In this document: one piece after another, positions 27,009 through 36,400 of the stretch
Layout of the letters: each line of letters starts with the position of its first letter
Numbering within the stretch: position 1 is the first letter of the stretch
Assembly: GCA_947039395.1 (NCBI GenBank)
Contig: CAMQYS010000005.1
Coordinates: forward strand, 1-64,000
Length of the DNA stretch: 64,000 bases
Direction of reading: 5' to 3'
Source: an uncultured Deferribacteraceae bacterium
GTDB taxonomy: Bacteria; Chrysiogenota; Deferribacteres; Deferribacterales; Mucispirillaceae
Translations under genes and position numbers: made by a program
Notes under the pieces: model-generated
What the model was told of the DNA's origin: nothing
The model's database searches: none
The model's input: only the letters and a program-made list of their open reading frames with translations

Positions 27009-27189
27009 GTATTGTACGTATGAACTATCATCTGTGATTATCAATTATTACGATAAATATTCTGAAAACCATGATTTACAAAACGCATTAAAATCATGGA
27101 TATTACATAAAGATTTAACGTTAGAACAGACCTATAATGACGTATAATCTTACAAAGAGATAATTTGAAAGTTAAAAAGGAGAATATAC

Positions 27190-27735
27190 ATGGATATGAG
27201 TGAGCTAATTCAACGTATAGTAAGCACGGTGGATAAAAAGTATGTTCAAAGAAACTGTAAGATAATGTTGAAAAAACTGAGTTTTAAATCTGTTAATGAT
27301 TTAGGAAATGTAACAGAATTGGCTGTATGGCTATATATATATGGGCTGTATGATGAGGCTCTTGAAGTTTGTGATATAATTAAAGATGTGCCATTTACAG
27401 GAAATTATACATTATGGGAAGCGGTGGATAAAGCATTGTGTATCAAAGCAAGGATATTAAGAGAGCAGGGAAAGATAGAAGAAAGCTCCGAGATAATTGA
27501 GTATGTTAACCGATATAGACATCCAAATTTATATGAAAATGGGGTTCAATGGTTCACAGAAACCCTTGAAGTAAACATCGCCAGTAATCTTGGAACTGTT
27601 AATGGAAGACAATGGAGGTTGCTAAAATTGGAAACTGCCATACAATATAGAGAAGCAGGTAAATTTCCAATTTCCGATGAATCCTTAGAAATGATTATTA
27701 AAGATACGATAGCCATTCTGGAAACTGAAAAATAA
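27190..27735 (+). CDS. Hypothetical helical protein of the immunity island
   Basis: A 181-aa, mostly helical protein with a good AAGGAG ribosome site 8 bases before its ATG. The middle (NVTELAVWLYIYGLYDEALEVCDIIK, then ALCIKARILREQGKIEESSEII) resembles TPR-like helix pairs. No catalytic motif, signal or membrane segment. I recall similar orphan proteins within immunity-gene arrays of other bacteria, but I cannot name the family with confidence. Codon use looks slightly less AT-biased than in neighbouring housekeeping genes. Confidence 0.6.
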   Translation: MDMSELIQRIVSTVDKKYVQRNCKIMLKKLSFKSVNDLGNVTELAVWLYIYGLYDEALEVCDIIKDVPFTGNYTLWEAVDKALCIKARILREQGKIEESSEIIEYVNRYRHPNLYENGVQWFTETLEVNIASNLGTVNGRQWRLLKLETAIQYREAGKFPISDESLEMIIKDTIAILETEK

Positions 27736-27817
27736 ATCACACTTACATAAGATTACGAGCATTGCACGCATGTAGCCGTACTCTCTAATACTTAAGTAAA
27801 ATAAAACTAAATACGTA

Positions 27818-27937
27818 AATGAAGAAAATTCTATTATACTTGATGAAAATGTTTTAAAGAAAATTATGCAAACAAGGAATTTAGTTGGAATAATTTAAAC
27901 TTAGATATATTTCTGTTTCATTCTAGTGGAGATAATC
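27818..27937 (+). pseudogene. Short remnant with a frameshift, immunity island
   Basis: Two adjoining frames give coding-like peptides: ENSIILDENVLKKIM (from about 27821) and, in the next frame from about 27863, NYANKEFSWNNLNLDIFLFH followed by SSGDNHE. No start or full-length product remains. It is probably the 3' end of a lost gene directly before the 27938 gene. Confidence 0.35.
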
Positions 27938-28354
27938 ATGAAAGAAAATCAAAATTGGATTGTATGTAATCCAACAAATATTGAAGTTGGAAAAGCTTAC
28001 GCAGTTGAAGCTGTACATTGTGAAGACGGAATAAAGTTTGTTGTAGATTGTGAAAAAAATAAGATAGAAGTTATGTTTGCAGGGTTTGTTCCATCCTACA
28101 CTTACTCTCTAGAAGGAATGAGATTAGCATCTTATGTTCCAGTTCAAGAAAAACATAATGATAAATATTATTTTCAAAAATGGTTTCTGTATAAAATTGA
28201 GAATTCTAGTTTTGTAAAATGGGGAGTTGAAGAAAGTTGTGGATGCTACTCTGAGGCAGAACTTACACATTATTGTATAGTCACCGAGCAATCTCTTATG
28301 GATATTTTAGCAACAAGTGAACCACAAATTATAATTAATCGAAACAACTCCTAA
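27938..28354 (+). CDS. Hypothetical protein of the immunity island
   Basis: A 138-aa protein starting at the ATG at 27938, which has GGAG 7 bases upstream (a GTG at 27926 is also in frame but would include this site). It is soluble, aromatic and beta-rich (FAGFVPSYTYSLEGMRLASY, YFQKWFLYKIENSSFVKWGV) with several cysteines. I do not recognise a family. Size, isolation and neighbours suggest an immunity-type protein. Convergent with the HEAT-like gene 19 bp downstream. Confidence 0.55.
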   Translation: MKENQNWIVCNPTNIEVGKAYAVEAVHCEDGIKFVVDCEKNKIEVMFAGFVPSYTYSLEGMRLASYVPVQEKHNDKYYFQKWFLYKIENSSFVKWGVEESCGCYSEAELTHYCIVTEQSLMDILATSEPQIIINRNNS

Positions 28355-28373
28355 ATATTTGTTTAGTATATCA

Positions 28374-28874
28374 TCATTTAAGTTCAACATCAAACACAGT
28401 AGAACTCAATTCATACATGAGTTCTAAACTTTCCTCCATGCCTGATATTTTTTCTTTTAGAATATTAACATAGATCAACTTTTTTTCATCAGTCATATTA
28501 GCAAACTGTTTTTCAAATAAAGTATATGTATTATATTTTACTTCATAATTGCCATAAATTAATAGATCAATAAAACCATCTAATCTATCTGCAACATTTA
28601 ATTTCTCAAGAGCGTATATTAAAGTGCCTCTACAATTTTTTAGTTCAGGTTTATTAATTAATTTGATTAGTGGATTTATAGATTTATCACAACGCAAATC
28701 TCGAAATACTATAGCGATCGTGTTGCGATGTGCATCGTCTTTTGTTGTTTCAAGTCTTCGAATAAGTTTTTCTATGAATAAATCGTAATCATTCTTTTGA
28801 AGAGTTAATGCTAGGTTTGTAATATCTTCTATTTTATTTTCAGCTATCCAAGTATCAATTTTGTTTAAATCCAT
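28374..28874 (-). CDS. HEAT-repeat-like hypothetical protein
   Basis: A 166-aa all-helical protein. The pattern DDAHRNTIAIVFRDLRCDKS followed by INPLIKLINKPELKNCRG and TLIYALEKLNVADRLDGFIDLL is that of HEAT/armadillo helix pairs, as found in some immunity proteins and adaptor proteins. No signal or catalytic motif. It closes the accessory island on the minus strand, followed by no partner. Function unknown. Confidence 0.6.
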   Translation of the reverse strand: MDLNKIDTWIAENKIEDITNLALTLQKNDYDLFIEKLIRRLETTKDDAHRNTIAIVFRDLRCDKSINPLIKLINKPELKNCRGTLIYALEKLNVADRLDGFIDLLIYGNYEVKYNTYTLFEKQFANMTDEKKLIYVNILKEKISGMEESLELMYELSSTVFDVELK

Positions 28875-28925
28875 TATTTAAAACTCCTTATATACGAAAA
28901 CCTATTCAACAACATTTGATAGTAT

Positions 28926-28964
28926 AATCAAAAAAGCACCCTCAATATTGAGAGTGCCTTTTTA
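28926..28964. terminator. Bidirectional terminator at the right end of the island
   Basis: An inverted repeat GCAC-c-CTCAAT / ATTGAG-a-GTGC (28936-28957) is flanked by A residues on the left and T residues on the right, so it can work on both strands. It lies downstream of the SPFH gene (minus) and could serve it. Confidence 0.8.
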
Positions 28965-29020
28965 TTTTGTAAACTAATTAATCTATAAAACTTAACAATT
29001 TTTAAATTATCAACAGTTAT

Positions 29021-29827
29021 TTATTTTGTAGACATATTAAATATCATAGAGTCTTCACCACCACCTTGATATAGAGGAAGAACTCCGTTCCATTTGTCTA
29101 TCATTTTCTGTCTAATAAGTCTATCAGATAGAGAAGTTTCAACTATTCTATTTGCTTCTGCCACACCTTGAGATTTTTCTATTTCAGCTTGTGCTTCATA
29201 TTTAACTCTTTCAAGATCGTTTTTAGCACGTAAAGCGTTCTGTTCAGCGATCTTTTTAGACTCAATACTTTTATCGAATTCATCACTAAACTCATGATCA
29301 ATTATTGAAGATGCTGATACAGAGATTCCGTAACTTGAAAAATCACGTCTAAGTTCTGTTAACAGTTCTTGTGCTAAAATAGCACGTTTTTCGATAAATT
29401 CTTCTATAGTATATCTTGATACAACAGCGTTCACGCTTTCAGATACTCTAGGTTCGATTAACCTTGCTTTATAATCTGTACCGAAATTTCTATAAAGCTC
29501 AAGAACATCTCCAGTGATAGAGAATTGAACATTTATTACAACATCAATTGTTTGTATATCTTTACTTGAAACAGTAAAACTTCTTTGAGTATTCTGTTCT
29601 CTAACTTCCATCATTTTCACAGTTTCAATAAGAGGTATTTTAAATGATAGTCCTGCATCACGAACGCTTACTGCATTTCCAAAACGTAAAACCACACCTT
29701 TATTTCCAGTTGTTACTGTAACAATACTTAAAAGTATAGCTCCGATCAGAAGAATTCCTATCGCTATAAATATAAACTTTTTCTCAATTGTTTCGCCAAG
29801 TTTCTCTTTCATCTTCATTTTATTCAA
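29021..29827 (-). CDS. SPFH/prohibitin-family membrane protein
   Basis: A 268-aa protein with one N-terminal membrane helix (residues about 18-40), an SPFH domain (TTGNKGVVLRFGNAVSVRDAGLSFKIP, DVVINVQFSITG) and a long charged helix (about 175-235, IAEQNALRAKNDLERVKYEAQ) typical of prohibitin and HflC/HflK relatives. Such proteins form large membrane rings that scaffold or restrain proteases such as FtsH. No hflK/hflC partner or NfeD gene is adjacent. Monocistronic. Confidence 0.85.
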   Translation of the reverse strand: MNKMKMKEKLGETIEKKFIFIAIGILLIGAILLSIVTVTTGNKGVVLRFGNAVSVRDAGLSFKIPLIETVKMMEVREQNTQRSFTVSSKDIQTIDVVINVQFSITGDVLELYRNFGTDYKARLIEPRVSESVNAVVSRYTIEEFIEKRAILAQELLTELRRDFSSYGISVSASSIIDHEFSDEFDKSIESKKIAEQNALRAKNDLERVKYEAQAEIEKSQGVAEANRIVETSLSDRLIRQKMIDKWNGVLPLYQGGGEDSMIFNMSTK

Positions 29828-30214
29828 ACTCCTTAAGCACTTATAATATAATAATTATAGCTTATATAATACAATACATCAATATTAAAAAATATAAGAG
29901 ATATGTCTAGTGTTTAAGCTGTTAACTGTATTTTATATAGTTGTTGATATTATTAAATTTTTGTAGATAATATAAAATCTTTACAAATAGATGTTGATGT
30001 ATTATACATAGAAACATTTTTTATTATCTATTCTGCTTGATTATAGTGATGTAAATAGGTTATAAGTATAAAATAATTAACTTTATTAACATTATCATAT
30101 GAATAAGTTTTAAGGTTGATATTTATAATAGGTGGTAGTTTAATAATAGCCGTTTACAATTAAAATATGTTAAAATCATGGCACAGATAAAAATTCTATT
30201 ATTAGGAGCTGACC
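29828..30214. other. Intergenic region upstream of the SPFH and ftsY-side genes
   Basis: These 387 bases between divergent genes are extremely AT-rich and hold no frame, tRNA or clear hairpin I can support. Promoters for both flanking genes should lie here, but no -35/-10 pair stands out above the AT background. Confidence 0.4.
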
Positions 30215-30547
30215 ATGTTTATAGACATAGCTAAAATATCATCACAGATGAATGAAAGTGACGAGAAATTATTAAAAGAAAAGATCAGAGATGCAATTAT
30301 TCTGATAAAAGATGATTTGATGTTAATAGGGTTATCTATCGGTACTAAAGATGATAAACAGATTTTACAATCATTAGAGAGAGTTAAAAGTTTTTGTAAG
30401 AAAGTCTATTTAGATAGCTTATACGATTTAGCTGATGATATAGAGAAAGCTCTTCATAGTGAAGATCTTATCCAGATAGATGAAAAATTTGCATTACTAC
30501 AAAATGCGTTTAATGAAACTATTGAAGCGTTTGATCGTATACGTTAA
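30215..30547 (+). CDS. Hypothetical small helical protein upstream of ftsY
   Basis: A 110-aa, entirely helical, acidic protein with an AGGAG ribosome site before its ATG. Its helix lengths (EKLLKEKIRDAIILIKDDLM, QILQSLERVKSFCKKVYLDS, DLADDIEKALHSEDLIQIDE) resemble a four-helix bundle such as an Hpt domain, but the phosphorylatable histidine is absent. It lies 46 bases before ftsY and may be co-transcribed with it. Function unknown. Confidence 0.65.
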   Translation: MFIDIAKISSQMNESDEKLLKEKIRDAIILIKDDLMLIGLSIGTKDDKQILQSLERVKSFCKKVYLDSLYDLADDIEKALHSEDLIQIDEKFALLQNAFNETIEAFDRIR

Positions 30548-30593
30548 GCATAATTAATTAATTGAATTGAGTTTTATCTTATTAGGAGAGAGT

Positions 30594-31607
30594 GTGGGGC
30601 TATTTAATTTTTTTAAATCAAAAGAAGAGAAGAGGATAAAACTAAATCGATCGGTATCTAAGACATCGTCTAAGATATATGGCAGAATATCATCTATATT
30701 TTTAGGTAGAAAAAAGATTGATGAAGAACTTTTAGAAGAGATAGAAGAGGTTTTAATCTCTGCAGATATCGGTGTTGTAATGGTTGATGCGATACTTGAT
30801 AGTGTTAAAAAAGAATCTTCAAGAGGCGAGTTAAAAGATGTAGATCAGCTAATAGCATCTATTAAAAAAGTTATTGTAGATATTATTGATATCTCTACAA
30901 AAAAGAATAAAGATGTTGATATAGTGGTAGAGGATAATATAGATGTTGAGAGCGATATAGATATTTCAACTCCGTATCAAGTTTTAGTAGTTGGAGTAAA
31001 TGGTGTTGGTAAAACAACAACGATAGCTAAGCTATCAAATATTTATAAATTATTAGGTTATAAAGTTTTAATTGCAGCAGCAGATACATTTAGAGCAGCA
31101 GCTGTTGAACAGCTAACTATATGGTCTGATCGTATCGGTGTAGATATTGTTACAAAAGATGAGGGAACAGATCCTGCATCGGTTGTATATACAGCTGTTG
31201 AGAGAGTTGAAAAAGAAGGGTATGAGGTTTTAATTGTTGATACCGCAGGACGACTTCATAATAAAGTTAATCTTATGCAAGAGCTGTTAAAGATGGAGAA
31301 AGTTGCAAAGAAAGGCAGTGAGTTAGGGTTCTCTGAAAAACTGTTAGTGATAGATGCAACATCTGGACAAAATGCGATAACACAAGCAAGAGCTTTCAAT
31401 GAGTTAATCGGTTTAACAGGCTTAATAGTTACAAAACTTGATGGCACTGCGAAAGGCGGTGTTGTTATAAATATAATTAATGAGCTTAGAATACCTGTTA
31501 AATTTATCTGTATCGGCGAGTCTGTTGAAGATATTATTCCCTTTAACGCTGAAGATTTTGTTGATGCTGTTTTTAGTGATGAGAATTTAGCAAAAGAGAA
31601 TTTCTAA
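30594..31607 (+). CDS. ftsY: Signal recognition particle receptor FtsY
   Basis: An SRP-family GTPase of 337 aa that docks ribosome-nascent chain complexes at the inner membrane. The N-domain (about 50-120) precedes the G domain with GVNGVGKTTTIAKL (G1), DTFRAAAVEQL, DTAGRLHNKVNLMQEL (G3) and TKLDGTAKGG (G4/G5). It begins MGLFNFFKSKEEK, a short basic amphipathic membrane anchor without the long acidic A-domain of E. coli. I chose the GTG at 30594 because AGGAGAG lies just upstream; the in-frame TTG at 30567 has no ribosome site. Stop and next start overlap in TAATG. Confidence 0.96.
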   Translation: MGLFNFFKSKEEKRIKLNRSVSKTSSKIYGRISSIFLGRKKIDEELLEEIEEVLISADIGVVMVDAILDSVKKESSRGELKDVDQLIASIKKVIVDIIDISTKKNKDVDIVVEDNIDVESDIDISTPYQVLVVGVNGVGKTTTIAKLSNIYKLLGYKVLIAAADTFRAAAVEQLTIWSDRIGVDIVTKDEGTDPASVVYTAVERVEKEGYEVLIVDTAGRLHNKVNLMQELLKMEKVAKKGSELGFSEKLLVIDATSGQNAITQARAFNELIGLTGLIVTKLDGTAKGGVVINIINELRIPVKFICIGESVEDIIPFNAEDFVDAVFSDENLAKENF

Positions 31608-32380
31608 TGAATAGTAGTTTAAAGTGGATTAATGGTTCAACTACATTATCTCCTATAAAATTTATAGCGAAGGTTGATAACTCTTTATACGACCTAAACC
31701 ATTTTAGTAGAGAAGATTTTAATAAAGAGGTTTTAGAGTTAGATAGTTTAGAGCTAGCATTAAACTTATCAATATCATTATACTCACCTATATCTTCTCT
31801 CGAACTTTCTACTATTGCACAGATTATTCACGATAATAGTTTAGATTATAATAAAGTTGATATTTTCTCTTTAAGAGATATAAAGAGTGATAGAAATTTT
31901 AATACAATTTTAGGTATCAATAATTTTCCAGAAAGCATTAGAAAATACCTTACATTAAAAACCTTACCGCTTAAAAGCATTGAACTTATAACAACTTTCT
32001 CTACATCTTTACAAGAGTTTTTGAATGGATTTTTTATATCTAATATCTCTACTTCGTATCAGAAAGCTAAAATATTTATAGATAATATGGCGATACATAA
32101 AGAGAGTTTAGAGGGTGTTAAATATGTTGATGGGTTTGAGTTTGATGATAGAAAAATATCTTCACATATAGAGATAGAGAATTCATTGATCGCAATAAAC
32201 AGTAAAGTGTTTCCTATCTTAATCTCAACCGATGATAATTTTGAATCAGGTAAATTAAAGTTTTCTTTCTATGTAGATAAAGGTAACAGTTACGATAAAT
32301 TTATAGATATTTTAGATAAGAACGATAAAGATATAAGAACATTGATAGAGTTTCTAAAGGGGTATGATTTAGGTTTATGA
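31607..32380 (+). CDS. Unknown conserved-position protein between ftsY and an SPL-family gene
   Basis: A 257-aa soluble protein that I do not recognise. It is rich in serine, isoleucine and asparagine, with no signal peptide, membrane helix or catalytic motif visible. It is translationally coupled on both sides: its ATG overlaps the ftsY stop by one base, and its TGA overlaps the next gene's ATG (ATGA). This tight coupling suggests a role with the radical SAM protein that follows. Confidence 0.65.
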   Translation: MNSSLKWINGSTTLSPIKFIAKVDNSLYDLNHFSREDFNKEVLELDSLELALNLSISLYSPISSLELSTIAQIIHDNSLDYNKVDIFSLRDIKSDRNFNTILGINNFPESIRKYLTLKTLPLKSIELITTFSTSLQEFLNGFFISNISTSYQKAKIFIDNMAIHKESLEGVKYVDGFEFDDRKISSHIEIENSLIAINSKVFPILISTDDNFESGKLKFSFYVDKGNSYDKFIDILDKNDKDIRTLIEFLKGYDLGL

Positions 32381-33396
32381 TCTATATTAATAAATCTGTA
32401 ATAGATAGCAAGTTAGTCAAGATGGCTTTATCAAGTAATATTGATTATAAGATAGTTGATGATGCAAGTGAGATAGTTGATAAGAAGAGTAATATATATT
32501 TAGATGATAGAAAAGATAACTATATAAGGATTTGTCCAGGGACTAAGATATACCGTTGTTGCAGTTATCATAATATAGATATTATGCAAGGTTGTCCGTT
32601 TGATTGTTCGTACTGTATTCTGCAAGCATATCTTGATCATAATATGATTAAAGTATCAACAGATATTGACTCTATCGTAGAACATATTAGATCGTTTCAA
32701 GGAAATATTAGGTTAGGATCAGGCGAGTTATCAGATAGTTTAGCGTTAGATAATATTATTCCATTTACAAAAATTATTGTTCCAGTAGTTAACGAACTAG
32801 ATAATATTCAGTTTGAGTTTAAAACTAAGTCGTCTAATATCTCTAATCTATTAAATTTAAATCCTAAAAACATCATTGTATCGTTTTCATTAAATCCAGA
32901 GAGTATCGTATCTAAGTATGAATCAAAAACAGCATCTGTTGAGAGCAGAATTAATGCAGCCGTTGAATTATCAAAGTACGGATATAAGATTGGATTTCAT
33001 TTTGATCCAGTTATTTATGTAGATAATTATAAAGAGTTATATACAGAGTTAATAGGTATTTTAACATCTAAAATTAGTGAGGAAAGTATAGAGTTTATAT
33101 CAATCTCAACCTTTAGAGCACCATCAGCATTACTAGATGCAATTAAACTTAGAGATAAATATACAGATCTTTTAAATTCTGATATGATAAAATCTCCTGA
33201 TGGTAAATACCGTTACTATAAATCTCTACGTGTTGATATGTTAAGAACTGTTTATGATAGCCTTAGATTAGAGTGGAAAGATGTTTTCATATATTTTTGT
33301 ATGGAACATAATACAGTTTGGGAGTCGGTAATAGGATACGATCCAGGAGATAGAGACAAATTCGAGTTACTTTTCAATAACTCTTTTTTAGCTTGA
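32377..33396 (+). CDS. Spore photoproduct lyase-family radical SAM protein
   Basis: A 339-aa radical SAM protein with the motif C73PFDCSYC80 followed by ILQAYLDHNMI, the exact arrangement of SPL-family enzymes (CxxxCxxC then LQ). Other markers are the preceding RICPGTKIYRCCSYHNIDIMQG, LGSGELSDSLALD and EFKTKSSNI. Family members in spore formers repair the UV spore photoproduct with a radical mechanism, but this organism shows no sporulation genes here, so the substrate is open. Coupled to the upstream unknown gene; smc follows 33 bp later. Confidence 0.82.
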   Translation: MIYINKSVIDSKLVKMALSSNIDYKIVDDASEIVDKKSNIYLDDRKDNYIRICPGTKIYRCCSYHNIDIMQGCPFDCSYCILQAYLDHNMIKVSTDIDSIVEHIRSFQGNIRLGSGELSDSLALDNIIPFTKIIVPVVNELDNIQFEFKTKSSNISNLLNLNPKNIIVSFSLNPESIVSKYESKTASVESRINAAVELSKYGYKIGFHFDPVIYVDNYKELYTELIGILTSKISEESIEFISISTFRAPSALLDAIKLRDKYTDLLNSDMIKSPDGKYRYYKSLRVDMLRTVYDSLRLEWKDVFIYFCMEHNTVWESVIGYDPGDRDKFELLFNNSFLA

Positions 33397-33429
33397 TATT
33401 TTTGTCAAAATAGATGAGAATATGAGGCT

Positions 33430-36400
33430 ATGAAATTCAAAAGACTATCCTTACACGGGTTCAAATCATTTGTTGATAAAACAGCATTAGACTTTCCAGA
33501 TGGTATTACTGCTATTGTTGGTCCAAACGGATCGGGAAAGAGTAATATTATGGATGCAGTGCGATGGGTTTTTGGCGAGCAATCGGCAAAAGAGCTTCGT
33601 GGTGCTGATATGGATGATGTTGTATTTAACGGATCAGCTAAGCGTAAACCTGCTGGTTTTGCAGAGGTATCATTAACATTATCTGATATAGATGACTCTA
33701 TCGCTTCAAAATACGGCACATTTTCAGATATAACAATAACAAGAAAATTTTATCGTTCAGGTGAGCGAGAGTATTATATAAATAATCGTAAATGTCGTCT
33801 AAAAGATATTAAAGAGATATTTATGGATACAGGACTAGGCGCAAGAAGTATATCTATCATCGAGCAAGGCAAGGTTGATAAGATAATAAACTCATCTCCT
33901 GAAGAGCTTAGATTTTTTCTTGAAGAGACTGCAGGTGTCACTAAATTTAAAGATAAGAAGAAAGATGCAGAGAAAAACTTAGCTAATACAAGAGAGAATT
34001 TAGATAGAATTAATGATATAGTAACTGGTGTGTTTGAGAGAATGGAACAGCTTTCATCTCAAGTTGAAAAATTAAAACAATCTGAAGATATGCAAAACCG
34101 TAAACGTGCATTAGAGAAACAGTTTTTATCTGTTACATATTCAAATAAAATTTCTGAAGAGATAAATCTCCTCAAAGGTATAGAAGAGAAAAAGTTAGGG
34201 TTAGCATCTGCTATTAAACTACATAATGAGTCTATCAATAACATAGCAAGAGTTAATAGTAACTACTCTTTAATAGAGGAAGAGACTAAAGCTATTCAAG
34301 ATAATAGACTTTATGCAACAACATCTAAAGTTAAAGCAGATGCGGAGATACAGAGTTTAAAAGAGAAGATACATAATGTTGCTGATGTAAAATTTAATAT
34401 AAGTCAGGATATAAGTGCAGAAGAAAGTAAACTGAATAATTTCTTGGTAGATAAAAGTCGTTTAAATAAAGAGATAGATGATATAGCATCATCAAAAGAT
34501 GGCATAGATGATAAGGTTGCTATTATTGAAGAAGTTATATCTGATGTAAAACTATCTAAAAGAACTATAGATGAAGATGTTTCTGCAGTTGATATTAAAT
34601 TTAACGCTATCAGAGCAAGATTAGTTGAAAAGAGAGAAGATAAAGTTCGTAAAGATGCAGATCTTTCAAACTATAAAAGTAATCTTGAAAGGTTAGAGAA
34701 TGAAAAATCATCACTTTTTTCTAACATAGATATTTTAATAAGTAGCATAGGTACTTTAGAGAAAGATATTGAAACGACTTCATTAAAATTAAAGAATGTA
34801 GAGATTTCTTTATCTGATAAACGTGAAGAGTATAATAAGTTAAAAGGTGAAGTTGATTTTTATCGTATTAAGCAGTCAGAACTTTCAGGTGAGCTGAAAA
34901 ATATTAAACTTAACCTTGATTTTTTAGAACAAGAAATTCTCTCTTTCACATTAGGATCAGGCGATGATAGTAAACCTTTAAAAGCTTATAAATCTAAACT
35001 TCTTATAGATGAATTAGAAAATCTATCAGCTAATACTACATTTGATTTATCGGATATTATTCTGTTTGAAGATAGTGATTATAATGAGATAATAAATACT
35101 GTAAAAGCATTAAGGTTTTCTATGCGTTTTACGTTCAGATCAGAACTAGAATCTATTAAGAAATTGATTGCAAGTCATGAGTATAAGTCGGTCGATGATA
35201 ATATCTACTATATTAATAACACTTATAAGAAGATCGGTGAAGATGATAAAGGTGGCAAGATCATCAAGATAAAAGAGAAGATGTTAAAAGATACAGAACA
35301 GATGTCTATTATCAATGAAGAGCTTGAACAATCTAGTAATGTGTTAAATGAGATGTTAGGTAAAGTGTCTTCTATGGAGAGCGAGATATCTGCTTTAGAT
35401 GAAGAGCTTCGACTTGAAAGAGATTTTTATACTAAATATGTGACTGAAATCGAGAATGTTAAAGTTGATCTAATAGGCAGAAGAGAGAGAGTTGTTTTAA
35501 TTGATAAAGAGTTAGATAGTTCGATTAAAACTGTTTCATCTGTTGAAGATGATGTTATTGTTTTAACCGACATAATTACTACTCTTGAAGATGATATATC
35601 TGAAGTTGAAGAAGAGAGAACAAGTTTACTAGATAAGCAACAGTTTATAATACGAGATCTTGAAAATAGACGTGAAGAGTATAATACGATTAAACGTGAA
35701 CAGAGTATTATTGATGAACGTGTAAACTCTATTAACCGAGAATTAACAACTATTGAATCATTGCTCACAGAATCAAGCAATACGATAAAAAACTTAAAAG
35801 GTAGATTGCTATCTTTAACAGATGTTGATGAGATATCTTGGAAAGAAGAGTTAGAGAATTTGTTAGAGTCTGTTAAACAGCTGGAAATAAATGTGTTATC
35901 AACTGAAGAAGATCTTAAAAAATCTCAAGATACATTAAATAATCTTAAAGTTGAGATGGAAAATTTAAGAAGAGAGATATCAGAGCGTAATAAAGTTGTT
36001 AGAGATAAAGAGCTTGAAATTACTCAATCAGAGATAGCTTTAGCCTCTACTAAGACTTATGTTGAAACGATCTCTCAACAATATTTAGAGAAATTTGGTG
36101 CTGATATTAATGATGAATATAGAGAGTATTTAGCAGGCGATTTTGACTCAACAAGAACAAGAAGTGAGATATCTAAATTAGAGTCAGATATAGATAAACT
36201 AGGTCCATTAAATCTAAATGCTGTAAATGATTATAATGAAACAGATGAGAAATATAAATTTTTAACAACACAGCGTGATGATCTTGAGAGTTCAATATCT
36301 GATATAAATATGTTTATAAATGAGACAGATCAAACAACATCATTGATATTTGAGAAAACTTTTGCATCAGTTAGAGATAATTTTACTTACGTTTTCAAAA

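Noticed and set aside
25656-28874. The island as a prophage or integrative element
   Set aside because: No integrase, structural phage gene, tRNA target or boundary repeats were found.
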